This document shows positions 1 to 9,513 of a stretch of DNA of 64,000 bases, piece by piece. A program made the position numbers and the translations under genes. The notes under the pieces are model-generated. The model was given only the letters and a program-made list of their open reading frames with translations, was not told the DNA's origin and made no database searches. Every line of letters starts with the position of its first letter. The stretch's first letter is position 1. Origin of the DNA: Prorocentrum cordatum (Eukaryota; Sar; Dinophyceae; Prorocentrales; Prorocentraceae); assembly GCA_963575745.1 (NCBI GenBank), contig CAUYUJ010009557.1:357501-421500 (forward strand). The letters are read 5' to 3'.

Positions 1-640
1 ACGACCATGTTGACAAGAAAAACAAAAACTGTGTATTGTCTTTTGCAGATTAGAATGGGACGGATTGGATGGGCGGGCGCGGGGTGTGCGCCGCGTCCCA
101 TTCCTGCCATGCATTTTGCGACGTGGACGACAGGACGTCCATGCGACGGTGCCAATGACGGCGACGACTCTAGAAGGATTTGAGCATGCGCTCGCGGCGA
201 CGCGCGCGCATGTCGCCCGCGTGGTATTTTTTGCACAGGATTCGCGGCCTGGGTGCATGACAGAGCATCGCGAGTGCACCGCGCGATGACGTGAAATCGC
301 TGGATTTGACCGAATTCTTAAGATTCCTATGGTTTTCCTATGATTTCAGCAAGAGAGCCCGGGCAGGAAATTGTAGATTTTTGTGAAAAAGCATTGGGTT
401 TTTGATGTTTTTATGTTGAAATGCTTGCAAACACACGGTGTTCGGTAGGATTCTGACATGAACGCGCGCGTGTGCTCTTTGTGGTATTTTTTGCAATGGA
501 TTATCGCCGTGGACGACAGTACGTCCATGTCGAGAGGAAAAAATAAGAAAAATGTTGAATTTGTATTGTTTTTTTACAGGTTAGGATGGGACCACCCGGA
601 TGCGGCCCCTATCTGCCGGCCTGAGGGGGGAGTAGGAGTA
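1..640. repeat. Partial composite-repeat block, two diverged sub-units
   Basis: Two related segments can be read (about 15-300 and 415-640). Each has a T-rich tract ending in CAG, then a 'ggatgggac...ccggatg' block, and each has a GCGCGC-rich patch followed by 'tggtattttttgca'. The same wording recurs at 57000-57690, so this is a diverged copy of that family. The short ORFs here carry no recognisable domain and I treat them as chance. Confidence 0.5.
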
Positions 641-654
641 TATTCTAATAAGGA

Positions 655-708
655 ATAAGGATAGGAGTAGGAATAGGACTAGTAGGAGTAGCCGTTGGAG
701 TAGCCGTG

Positions 709-756
<48 letters not shown>

Positions 757-1675
757 CTAGTAGTGGTAGTAGTAGTAGTAGCAGTCGTAGTAGTAGTAGA
801 GGCAGTAATGGAAACAGTAGTAGTGAAACAGAAGTAAGGGTAGTAGTCGTGGTAGTCGTGGTCCTCAGATCTAGTAGTAGCAGAAAAAAGGATTGGTAGC
901 AGTAGCAGTAGTAATCGAACTCGTAGTAGTAGGAGTAGTAGTAGTAGTAGTAGGAGTAGTGGTAGTAGTAACAGGAGAAATGCGGGGCGTGGTAGTAGTA
1001 GTAGTAATAGTAGTACTAATAGTAGTAGTGGTGGTAGTAGTAGTAGTAGTAAGAGTAGTAAGAGTAGTAGTGGTAGTAGTAGGAATAGTAGTCGTAGTAG
1101 TAGGAGTAAGAGTAGTAGTAGTAGTAGGAATAGCAGTCGTAGTAGTAGTAGTAGTAGTAGTAGTAATAGTAATAGTAGTTGTAGTGGTAGTAGTAGTAGT
1201 AGCAGTAGTAGTAGTAGTGGTAGTCTTAGTAATACTGATAGTAGTAGTAGTAGAAGCAGCAGTAGTAGTAGTAGTAGTAGTAGTAGTCATAATAGTAGTA
1301 GTAATAGTAGTAGTAGTAGTAGTAGTAGCATTAGTATTATTATTATTAGTAGTAGTAGTAGTAGGTAGTAGTAGGTAGTAGTAGGTAGTAGTAGTAGCAG
1401 TAGCAGTAGTAGTAGTAGTAGTAGTAGTAGGTGTAGTAGTAGTTAGAGTAAGAGTACTACTACTACTACTATACTAGTAGTAGTAGTAGTAGTAGTAGTA
1501 GTAATCATAGTAGTAGTAGTAGTAGTACTAGTAGTAGTAGTTAGTAGTAGTAGTAGTAGTAGTACGAGTACTACTACTATCAGTCAGTAGTAGTAGTAGT
1601 TGTTGTAGTAGTAGTAGTAGTAGCAGTAGTAGTAGTAGTAAGAGTCGTAGTGGTAGTCGTAGGAATAGTAGTCGC

Positions 1676-1728
<53 letters not shown>

Positions 1729-1934
1729 TAGTAGTAGTAGTAGTGGTAGTAGTAATATTGGTAGTAATCGAAGCAGTAGTAGTAGTAGGAGTAATACTAA
1801 TCGTGGTAATAGTGGTCGTAGTTGTAGTAGTCGTAGTAATTGTCGTCGTAGTAGTAGTAGTAGTAGTAGTAGTAGTCGGCGCAAAAGTAGTAGTAGTAGT
1901 TGTAGTAGTCGCCGTCGTACCAGTCGTAGTAGTC

Positions 1935-1983
<49 letters not shown>

Positions 1984-2044
1984 ATAGTAGTAGATAGTAG
2001 TAGTAGTGGTAGTAGTAGTAGTAGCAGTAGTAGTAGTAGTAGTA

Positions 2045-2083
<39 letters not shown>

Positions 2084-2095
2084 ATAAGGGAGTAG
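655..2095. repeat. (TAG)n / (GTA)n microsatellite, about 1.4 kb
   Basis: Almost uninterrupted TAG/AGT/GTA trinucleotide with scattered point variants (CGT, CAG, AAT). Because a triplet repeat keeps one frame open, poly-Val, poly-Thr, poly-Leu and poly-Tyr pseudo-ORFs appear on both strands; they are artefacts of the repeat. Confidence 0.95.
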
Positions 2096-2925
2096 CGGGG
2101 GGGGTCAATTTACAATAATAATGTCCGACCCCCGCATTTGATTAGTCTAACCCTTGAATCGAAGTAAGGCTCCCTGGGAGGGGGGTAACTAATCTTTGAT
2201 TAAACGTTTGCCGACATTAAGCATTAAGTCGGACTTTGAAAACCTCCGTGGGTCGAACAGAAGCTCCCACACTTGGCTACCTATATAGCAAACAGCGATG
2301 ATGGCTTGCCTCAGGGTCGACGTCCTCTGGCAGCGCGGCAACGGCCGGCGGCGCTGCTGCTGGCGGTGTGGCCGGGCGTTCCTCCTCGCGGGCACCCGCT
2401 CGCGCAAGCCCGAGCACGAGCACTGCCGCCGCCACCGAAGGCATCCTCGTCGTCGGCGTCGTCGACGTCGTCGGCACCTTCTTCGACGCCGTCGTCAGGG
2501 TCGACACCGTCGTCGCGGTCGAGGCCCAGGCGATCGCCGCCGCCGTCGCAGAAATCGTCGTCGCCGTCGCCGTCTGCGTCGAGTGGACCCGCAGGCCCAG
2601 ACTTGGAGGAGGATGAAATGACAATGCCGCCACGCTTCCCTCGAAGACGACGTCGCCGCGGCCGGGTTCGCCGCGAAGTCCTGGTCAGAACGCGCCACTT
2701 GGGGAGGTCCAGGGGGTAGAGGTACTTATCTTTATGCCCCGACACACCCACACATACACTTCCTGCAACTGCCGAATGACGTCACTGCAGCGAGAGCTGA
2801 ACTGGGGCACATTTATATTCAAATTCCACCTGGCGTTGCATATGGGGGACCGCGCTGGGCGAGTCGTCGGGCCGAAACAAGAAAGCTCGGGGGCAACTCC
2901 TGGGAATCTTCACGAGAACGAGCGA
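2096..2925. other. No gene; CGTC/CGCC-rich low complexity at about 2300-2620
   Basis: Unremarkable mixed sequence at 2096-2290 is followed by a stretch dominated by GTCGTC and CGCCGTC, then mixed sequence. Overlapping ORFs on both strands give Arg/Ser/Ala-rich translations typical of GC-rich shadow frames. Nothing else is supported. Confidence 0.5.
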
Positions 2926-3030
2926 AGACAATTAAGCCAGATTAAGGGGCCACTAAGCTGGATTAAGCCAAATCAGCTGGACTAAGCCTGGGATTAAGCC
3001 GGAGTAGCTGGGATTCAGCAGAATTCAATC
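2926..3030 (+). repeat. Degenerate 'GGATTAAGCC' minisatellite
   Basis: The words attaagcc, ggattaag and agctgga recur every 10-20 bases (aagccagattaagg, ctggattaagcc, gggattaagccgg), giving about seven imperfect copies in roughly 100 bp. Confidence 0.6.
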
Positions 3031-4700
3031 GAACTCTGCTGGATCGTGCCCGTTTTCGGCCACGGATATACCAGCGCTGATACTGAGTTGAACCTCTCAG
3101 GGGGCGCATCCTAAGAGAGCGGCTGCGCTGGGCGAGCGCGAGTGGTGGGCAGCGAAAGCCAGGCGTACAGCACGCAGGAGGAAAAGCTCGGACCCGAGCC
3201 CAGGAGAGGCGTGGCCGAGCAGCCCATCCTCGGCGGCGCTGCAAGCTCGGTAGGCGCCAAGGGCCAAGACAGCGCGCGCCAGGGGACAGGAAAGGTGCGC
3301 CTGCGGGCGACGGGGACGTTGCCTGCGAATCTCGGACTCTGGGGACCCGGCCCTGGGGACGGGGCGGGGAACGGGTCCTGGAGAACGGGCCGGCCAGGGA
3401 CTTGGTCATCCGCCGACCCCCGCTGGTCGGGGGTGAAGGGGCGACATCTGACTGTACCCCTCTCCCTCTCCCCCTCCCCTAGCGTCCAAAATCCCAAGAG
3501 TAGATGGGTGGATAGGGAGCGGGTGGGATACAAGTGGGGATACCAGCTCGTCATCCCACCTCTGTGGACTTCGGGAGACCTTTAATGGACAAATCAAGTC
3601 ATCGAATGTCTGCAATGGCAACGGCGGCGCGCGGCGCATGGCAGCGCCCACCTTTCGCGGACGAGGACGACGACGACGACGCCGACGCCCACGCCGACGC
3701 CGACGCCGACGCCCACGCCGACGACGACGGGGGGGCGTGAGGATAGAAGAAAAACTGCATCAACCCAAACTGTCGGAGGGACGCGAGGACTTTCTCGGAT
3801 CGGCAGTGGACCCACCTCCCTGGCGCGCGGAACGCGCCAGTGGCGGCGACGGAGGCGCCGCCAAGGGAGGGCCCATCGCCGACCCAAGAAATCCGCGCGG
3901 ACCGCCGAACGCTGCTCGTTTTTCAGACTCTTGAGGAGGAGGAGACGGAGAGGGCCAGAGGATGGATGGAGGGTGGGATAGAAGGAAACGGGTGCGGGTG
4001 CGGGGTGTCAGGGAAGTAGCTGAGGAGAGAGACCCATGCCCTGCTTGTCTTTCGCAACGCGGACCCCCGGAAACCTGGACCTCTTCCCCCAAGAACGGCT
4101 CTTCCTCCGGGATGTTCTTCTGGAAGTCCCGGGGCCAAGCGAGGGACCCCACGAGGCAGAGAAATGCCCCTCAAAAACCTGCCGCCCGGACTTCTTCCAC
4201 GACGCGAGGATGTCCAGGTTCGGCGGTGGACAAACCTCCCTTTAGTAGACCTCCCTTTAGTGAAAACGGCCTGGGACCGAAACCGACGGACCTGGACCCG
4301 CAAAAAAAACGGCCGCGACGCCCTCTCGCGAACCGAAAACGGCCAATTCCTCAATCGACGTGTCAGGGTAGGAGGTCTGTCCACCCCCGAGTCTTCCACG
4401 ACGCGAAGATGTCCGGGTGCGGGAGCTGAGGCCTTTCCGGGGGCGCGTCCTGACCAGGATCCCGAGGCGCATCCGGCCGTGGCGACGAGGAGCGCTCACA
4501 AGGCCCCAGGAGGCCTATCGATCCTCGAGGGTCGGAGGTCGACTCGCGAGCACGCCGCACGGACTGCTCGCACGTGTCCCGCGCTCGCTAAACTTGGGCG
4601 GGGCGCGCGAAAAGGTGTGCGACGAAGACGGGCGCCCTTCCAGCACACTTTGGGGCTCGCGGTCGCAGCTCCAGGGCAGCTTGGGGCCCCTCTGGGGCCA
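3031..4700. other. GC-rich region without a supported gene
   Basis: This holds a short (GAC/GCC)n tract at 3658-3735 and a block at 3815-3912 whose wording (acccaagaaatccgcgcgga) recurs at 30590-30700 (atccaagaaatgcgcgcgga). Two copies of 'ttccacgacgcga(g/a)gatgtcc' lie at about 4195 and 4395. ORFs of 100-215 codons are open on both strands at the same places, as expected of GC-rich DNA, and none shows a domain. Confidence 0.45.
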
Positions 4701-5030
4701 CCTTCCAGCACTCCTCTGGCCCCCTCCCCCCCTGCCACGGGGTCGTTTGAGAGGGGGGCGTCCAAGAGGGGGTACTGTCCCCTTACAGGCCGATTTTGGA
4801 CGAAACAATAAGAATATCCCAAACATAATCACAAAATGCTCAAACCATATTGAAAACATAGTCCCCGGACATTTTTTTAACTATCTGGGGATACTCTTCC
4901 TGTAGAGGGACAAGTCCGACATAAGCTCGGGGCCCCTTGGCGGGCCACTTTCCAGCACTCCTCCGGCCCCCTCCCCCCTTGCCACGGGGTCGTTTGAGAG
5001 GGGGGCGGCCAAGAGGGGGCCGAGGAGTCA
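4700..5030. repeat. Direct duplication of about 75 bp flanking a TIR element
   Basis: The stretch from 'ttccagcactcct' through 'acggggtcgtttgagagggggg' is present at about 4708-4760 and again at about 4950-5006, with few differences. The TIR element at 4771-4922 lies between the two copies. Confidence 0.75.
4771..4922 (+). mobile_element. MITE-like TIR element, family M1, copy 1
   Basis: The left end reads 'gtccccttacaggccgattttgg' in part and the right end carries 'ctgtagagggacaagtccgac', its approximate reverse complement. The centre is AT-rich with 'acgaaacaa' just inside the left end. The same architecture, with better conserved ends, is seen at 31898-32074 and 63516-63661. No coding capacity. 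This copy is the most diverged on the left. Confidence 0.6.
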
Positions 5031-5167
5031 TGGCCCGAGGCACGTGCGCAGCCCACGGGGGGGAGGCGGGGGGGGGGGGCAGGGGGCGTATGACACCGAA
5101 GGGGCCCTGGGACACACTTTTTTGATTCGCGGGTCGAGAGCGCACCTCTTCCGGCCGAAGCTAAGCG

Positions 5168-5335
5168 GGCCGCGCGAAGCTTGAAACCCTGGGACACGCA
5201 AATAAATACACACACATAATCAGGATTCCCCATATTTTCCTATATTGTCTGGGTGTTTGCTCCCCCCCCCACTTCCTATATTTTCCCATATTGTTCCTGG
5301 GGGTCGACTATTAATTGTGTCTGCGTGTTTTCCCC
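5168..5335 (+). repeat. Dispersed repeat, copy 1 of 2
   Basis: The stretch running from 'ccctgggacacg' through an A-rich 'aaataaatacacac' to 'ggattccccatattttcc' and 'gtcgac...gtgtctg' is matched in the same order at about 27190-27330. Both copies include 'cccccccac' and a late GTCGAC. No coding signal. Confidence 0.6.
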
Positions 5336-5345
5336 ACTCAAAAAA

Positions 5346-5405
5346 AATGTCGTGAAATCTGCAGATATGTCATGGCCCCCGCTATGACATCTCACCCCAC
5401 TCTAG
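5346..5405. repeat. Hairpin-bearing dispersed repeat H, partial copy 1
   Basis: Carries 'gtgaaatctg' followed by a hairpin: arm ATGTCATGGC, loop CCCC, arm GCTATGACAT, pairing throughout if one G-T wobble is allowed. The arms differ in sequence from those of the copy at 6268-6400 but still pair. Confidence 0.6.
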
Positions 5406-5422
5406 TCATCACCCCCCTCCTT

Positions 5423-5589
5423 TTGGCGGCGCGCAGGGGGGTGGGGGAGGGTGGAAGGCTTCTTAGAAGGAGGCTGCGCCTTCCGAGGCGCAGGCCTTAC
5501 ATCTCTAGACAAGGCCCGCGCCTTCTAACAAGCAGGGGTGCGTCTGAGAAGCCTTCCCCGTACCCCTACCCCCATCTGCGCGTGGCTGA
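5423..5589. mobile_element. Foldback element, family F, copy 1
   Basis: Begins TTGGCGGCGCGCA and ends TGCGCGTGGCTGA, the same ends as the copy at 21975-22150. Inside both ends are G-rich/C-rich arms and the palindromic word CTTCTTAGAAG or close variants, so the whole element can fold on itself. About 167 bp, non-coding. No clear target duplication remains at this copy. Confidence 0.7.
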
Positions 5590-5616
5590 ATTCATGAGAG
5601 GGCAGCAGATCCCCCC

Positions 5617-5730
5617 TCAATAAGCACCCCGACAAGCAAAGCCGTTCAGTAAACGCACCCAAGGAAGGAATGGAACAGGGCAGGGCTGTTTAGTAAACGC
5701 GCAGGGTCGTTTAGTAGACGCCAATTGTCG
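5617..5730. repeat. Three short 'GTTTAGTAAACGC' repeats
   Basis: ccgttcagtaaacgca, ctgtttagtaaacgcg and cgtttagtagacgcc occur about 30-50 bp apart. Each is nearly palindromic (GTTTAGTAAAC). Function unknown. Confidence 0.5.
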
Positions 5731-6267
5731 GGGTCTGGCTGTTTTTTCCTCCCCTGATTTATCCTCCCCTGGCTACCGAACGTCCGAAAGAGGCTGCCGA
5801 CGGGGCTCCTCCGGGACGGCCTCCTCGGGCAGCGCGGCCATGACCGGCGGCGCCGCAAAAGGCGGCGTGGCTGGGCGCGCCTCCTGGCGCGCGCGGGGGG
5901 GTGCTGCAACCGCCGCCGCCGCTGCGACGGCGGCGACGGCGACGGACGACTACGACAGAGGCGATGTCGGAGCGCCGCCGCTGCCACGGCGGTGACGACG
6001 AGGACGGAGGCGACGTCGGCGACGACGGCGGCAGCGTCGACGACGGAGGAGTCCTCCCTCACCCCTCCCGCCGTTCCCCTCCTCCGCCTCTCCTCCCCCC
6101 TCCCCTCCTCCCGGCCAGCGGGTGGCCGAAGCTGCCTCGCCCCGCCCATCGCGGCGTGGAAGACGAGCAGGCAACACCCGCTACGTCCGCCCCGAAAGCT
6201 GCTCCTAGAGAGCTCGTCTGGGCTCAGGTCGGGTGTGTAATTACAAGAGGGGGGCGCCCAAGATGGG

Positions 6268-6400
6268 ACAGCGGCACGTGCGCGGCCCAGGGTGGGGGGG
6301 CCGGGGACGTACTGAAACAAGAGGAGGCGCCATGAAATCTGGGGAGATCTCATGGCCCCCGCCATGAGATCCACCCCCCTCAATCATCCCCCTCGTCTTG
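6268..6400. repeat. Hairpin-bearing dispersed repeat H, copy 2
   Basis: Conserved block 'cacgtgcgcggcccag', then 'gaggcgccatgaaatctgggga', then a perfect hairpin: GATCTCATGGC (6346-6356), CCCC, GCCATGAGATC (6361-6371). Other copies lie at 5346-5405, 28785-28890 and 36277-36390. The block is not coding. Confidence 0.8.
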
Positions 6401-6539
6401 GCCGCCCCCGATCAGGACCCCGTTCCCTCAGGACCCCTGGAATTCCCCCTATGGCGAGACGCTGCCCGAAGACCCCCGGGGAGAGAGAGGCCGGCGGCGC
6501 GCGCGGGCGGGGTTCCGGAGAGCACGCCGGAGTAGTGGT

Positions 6540-6760
6540 GGACGAGGCGCCTCCCGCCTGCCAGTAGCGGGAGGAGCAGGAGCAGGAGCAGGAGGAGCAG
6601 GAACAGGAGGAGGAGGAGGAGCAGGAACAGGAGAAGGAGGAGGAGCAGGAACAAGAGGAGGAGGGGGAGCAGGAACAGGAGGAGGAGGAGGAGGATGAGG
6701 ATGATGATGATGAGGAAGAAGAGGAGGAGGAGGAGGAGGAGGAGCAGCAGCAGGAACACA
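6540..6760. repeat. (GGA/GCA) microsatellite
   Basis: Runs of GGAGCAGGA and GGAGGAGGA; encodes only poly-Leu or poly-Pro pseudo-ORFs on the reverse strand. Confidence 0.9.
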
Positions 6761-7966
6761 GGGGCCGGGAAGGGCGAACAACCTCCGTCGGATGCCCAGC
6801 GCGTGCCGCCGAGTTCGGGGCGCCTCCTGTTGTGTTATGCCTGTCTCTTGCGCGTTCGTCATCGTATGCTAGCTTCTCCTTTCCCCCTTCCCTCTCCGTC
6901 GCCGAGCAGGACAGACTGCGTGGTCGTCGTTGTCACCCGTGCCACTGCTCTCGGGCAGGTCTGTCGGGCATCGCGCTGGCAGCATGGAGAGGCACCCTGC
7001 GGCGAACCCGCCTCTGCATGCTGCTGCCTTGTGCAAGATGTTGTAGTCCTCCCCAATTTCTCCCGAAACTGCACCACTGCCACGCGCCGCCACCGGGCCC
7101 ACCCGCGCGCAAACGAATTTGCATCGACTAGGCTGTACTGACATCGCTCAGGCACAGACTATGGGGCGACGGTGGCGAGGGGCAAAGAGAGGGAGCGAAA
7201 CGGGTGGGAGCTGGCTGGCGGGAGCTCGCGGATCGAGGCGGCGACTCGAGGCAGGAAGTGAAGTTGGCATGAGCCCACAGGGGTGGGGGATTGGCACAGA
7301 ATGGGGAAGGAGAGAGAGTGACTTAGGACTTACAGACTTTGGGTTTGGGCTGAGGGCTTGTAGGGGGAGGTACAGGGCACGAAGGAGGGCGGCAGGAAAG
7401 AGCGAGAGAGGAGGGCGAAAAGAAGGGAGGGCAGGGAGGAGGCAGGAGGGAGCGAGGAGAAGGGGGAGGGGCAAGGGAGAAGAGACGAGGGGGGGGCCAG
7501 GAAGATAGAGACCAGAGTAGGATCAGCGGACATATGAGGTGAAGGGGGGAGAGGCGGGGGGGAAAGCGAGAGAAGGGGCACGAGAAGCGAGGGGGGGGGA
7601 CCAGAAGCTGCCGGGAAGACTGAGGACCTGGTGTGTCCGGGCGTGCTCGTGGATTTTGGGAACAACTTTCGGGTTTCTACAAAGTCTGAGAAGTTTCCGG
7701 AGACTGCAAAAGGATTGGTGAGGGAAAGGAAAGGAAAATGGAGAAGGAGGGACGGAGGAGGGAATCAGGTGAGGCAATTTCAGCAACATTGAAAACCGAA
7801 AGAACAGATAGCGGCACAGAGACAAACCGAAACCGACGGGCCGAAAGCAGCCTGGAAGGATGCAGCGGCACAACAACGGACCGAACCGAACCGACCGAAC
7901 GTAGCCGACTGCGAATCGACCGAGCGGATCGAGCCGCGGATACCCTTGCTCTCAATCTCGTCACAA
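6761..7966. other. No supported gene; polypurine tract at about 7150-7770
   Basis: At 6780-7140 there is mixed GC-rich sequence without a domain. About 600 bp at 7150-7770 is almost pure purine on the plus strand (gggaggagggag). From 7780 to 7950 the wording 'accgaaccgaac' and 'gatcgagccg' repeats. The LINE's left target-site duplicate ends at 7966. Confidence 0.5.
7951..7966 (+). repeat. Left target-site duplication of the LINE
   Basis: CTCAATCTCGTCACAA, identical over 16 bases to 12153-12168. The bases outside the match differ on both sides, so the duplication is exactly 16 bp. It fixes the left border of the LINE insertion at 7967. Confidence 0.93.
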
Positions 7967-8414
7967 CGTGAATATCTGCATACCTGGAATGAGGCATGTA
8001 CACGCTCACCAGATTGATGTTCGAAATGTCTCCACGCAGCGTAAGCATCGCTACTCTCTCAGAGACTGCTTTGAAGGTCGTGTAACCCCACCGGCGGTGC
8101 AAGAGGAAACCTACGCCGTTGGATCCTTTGGTGCCTCCGCTTCCGAACCATGTGTGCCCCTTTTCCGTGGTAAGCACTTCACGCTTGAACTCTCTCCATG
8201 TCTCTGTGAAAGCGAATACGTCCCAGCGCATTGTCCCCACTTCGGCCAAGATAGCTTCAAACCTCATATCGAAATCCATAAGCGAATGAATGTTGTAAGA
8301 GATAACGACAAATTCGGTACCATGTATAACGACACCATTATTGCTAGAGTGCTGTGAGTCGGCGCTCTCGGGCGGAGGCCTCTCCAGCACGCCCGCAGTC
8401 GCACTGGTAATGTG
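7967..8414 (-). pseudogene. LINE ORF2, N-terminal half of AP-endonuclease (inverted)
   Basis: Reading leftward, the frame carries the start of an exonuclease-endonuclease-phosphatase domain: 'VVISYNIHSL' (Asn of motif 1), 'FAFTETWRE' (catalytic Glu), then 'NLVSVYMPHSRYADIH'. It stops being LINE sequence exactly where the target duplicate begins. ORF1 ends at 8415, so the ORFs are adjacent. No ATG opens this frame ahead of the domain; only GTG is available near 8390, so ORF2 was probably translated by readthrough, reinitiation or an upstream shift. The missing half (GDFN, SDH motifs) is on the other strand from 9514. Confidence 0.88.
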
Positions 8415-9426
8415 TCAATCGCTGTCAGTGGCCGGATCTGGGTCCAGCTTCGCCCACCAATCCTTCATCGAAGTTTCGATGAGTTTTTCCACCTTCTTTG
8501 CGGCCGTCCGAACATGCCACGCACCGTCGTCATCGAACCAAGCTACCTTTTTGCCTCTTGCCTTCACGAGCTTCTTCCTCCAGACGATCTCCACCTCTCC
8601 CTCCTCCGCCTCCTTTTCTTCCAAAATGTGGTATTTGGTATATCCCAACTTTTTGTCGACAGCTCTCTCGTCCTTCGTTAGGTTACTCCGGAAGAACAGC
8701 TTTCCGAGGATGGAGGGGTCGGCGTTCGTGCGAATAGCCTTGTAGAACTTGATCTTGCCCTGGAACGTATCGAAGGTAATGACTCCCATCTTCGCCGGGT
8801 CCGAAAACGCATCGATCTTGGCCGTGTTGTTATCGGGCAGCACCTTCGCCAAAACGTTCTTCAGTTCGGCTTTGATGATTTTGGATTCCTTCCTCTCCGA
8901 GAAGCCGAAGGCCAGCACCTGCCTGAAACGCTCCTCATCTTCCCCCCCTCCGTTTCCTTCACCTCCTCCACCTCCACGTGTAAAGACTTTAGCCCCTCCC
9001 CCTTTCTTGTCGATGGTCTTCCTCACAATCTCCTCCACCTCTTCCTTTAGGGAATCTTTAAAAACACACACCTCCATGTCCGCCTTCAGGTTGGTAATTT
9101 CGATCTCCAAATCCTCGACCTGTTCCTTCATGGTGCTGACCTCGACCTGTGTGTGCTCCACCTCCTCCCGGACCTCCCGGATCATGCCCTTCAGCGAGTT
9201 CACCTTGGCGTCGATGTTGTCGAGGCGCTTGTTCTGCCTCTTCTCAAAATCTTTGAACCATGGCGGAGCCGCCTCCACGAGCGACGCCGAGTCCCCATCT
9301 AAAGCATTGTGATCACTGTCGTCTTCCAGCTTTGCCACCTTTCTCCCTGGAGCCTCAGGGCTGCTGCCTTGAGGCTTGAGTTTACGGCTTCCGCCCTTCT
9401 CGAAACGCAGATGCCGTGCCGGACAT
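8415..9426 (-). pseudogene. LINE ORF1 (coiled-coil RNA-binding-type protein)
   Basis: The ATG at 9424-9426 begins MSGTASAFREGRKP and then meets a stop; the continuing protein (KLKPQGSSPEAPGRK onward) is in another frame, so a small indel disrupts the N-terminus. The remaining ~320 residues contain a charged coiled coil (RLDNIDAKVNSLKGMIREVREE through NLKADME), a Gly-rich linker (TRGGGGGEGNGGG) and a basic/acidic C-terminal domain ending PDPATDSD. This is the layout of LINE ORF1 nucleic-acid chaperones, though no RRM or CCHC knuckle is visible. A 73-nt leader separates the ATG from the SL remnant at 9500-9513. Confidence 0.8.
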
Positions 9427-9499
9427 GTCGAATGGCAGACAGAGTTGTGGGAATGATGGTGAGAGTATGGTACGCAGGACGGCAGGAATATAGCAGGGG

Positions 9500-9513
9500 C
9501 TTGAGCCAAAATG
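9500..9513 (-). other. Spliced-leader remnant at the 5' end of the inverted LINE segment
   Basis: Plus strand CTTGAGCCAAAATG; on the minus strand this is CATTTTGGCTCAAG, the last 14 bases of the dinoflagellate spliced leader, followed at once by the ORF1 leader. It lies exactly at the joint with the plus-strand part. The first 8 SL bases are missing. AATG/ATG at the joint may be microhomology with the LINE coding sequence. A 14-base match at the one expected position is very unlikely by chance. Confidence 0.88.

Noticed and set aside
871-2108. Poly-Val, poly-Thr, poly-Leu and poly-Tyr ORFs
   Set aside because: Translations of one (TAG)n microsatellite in different phases.
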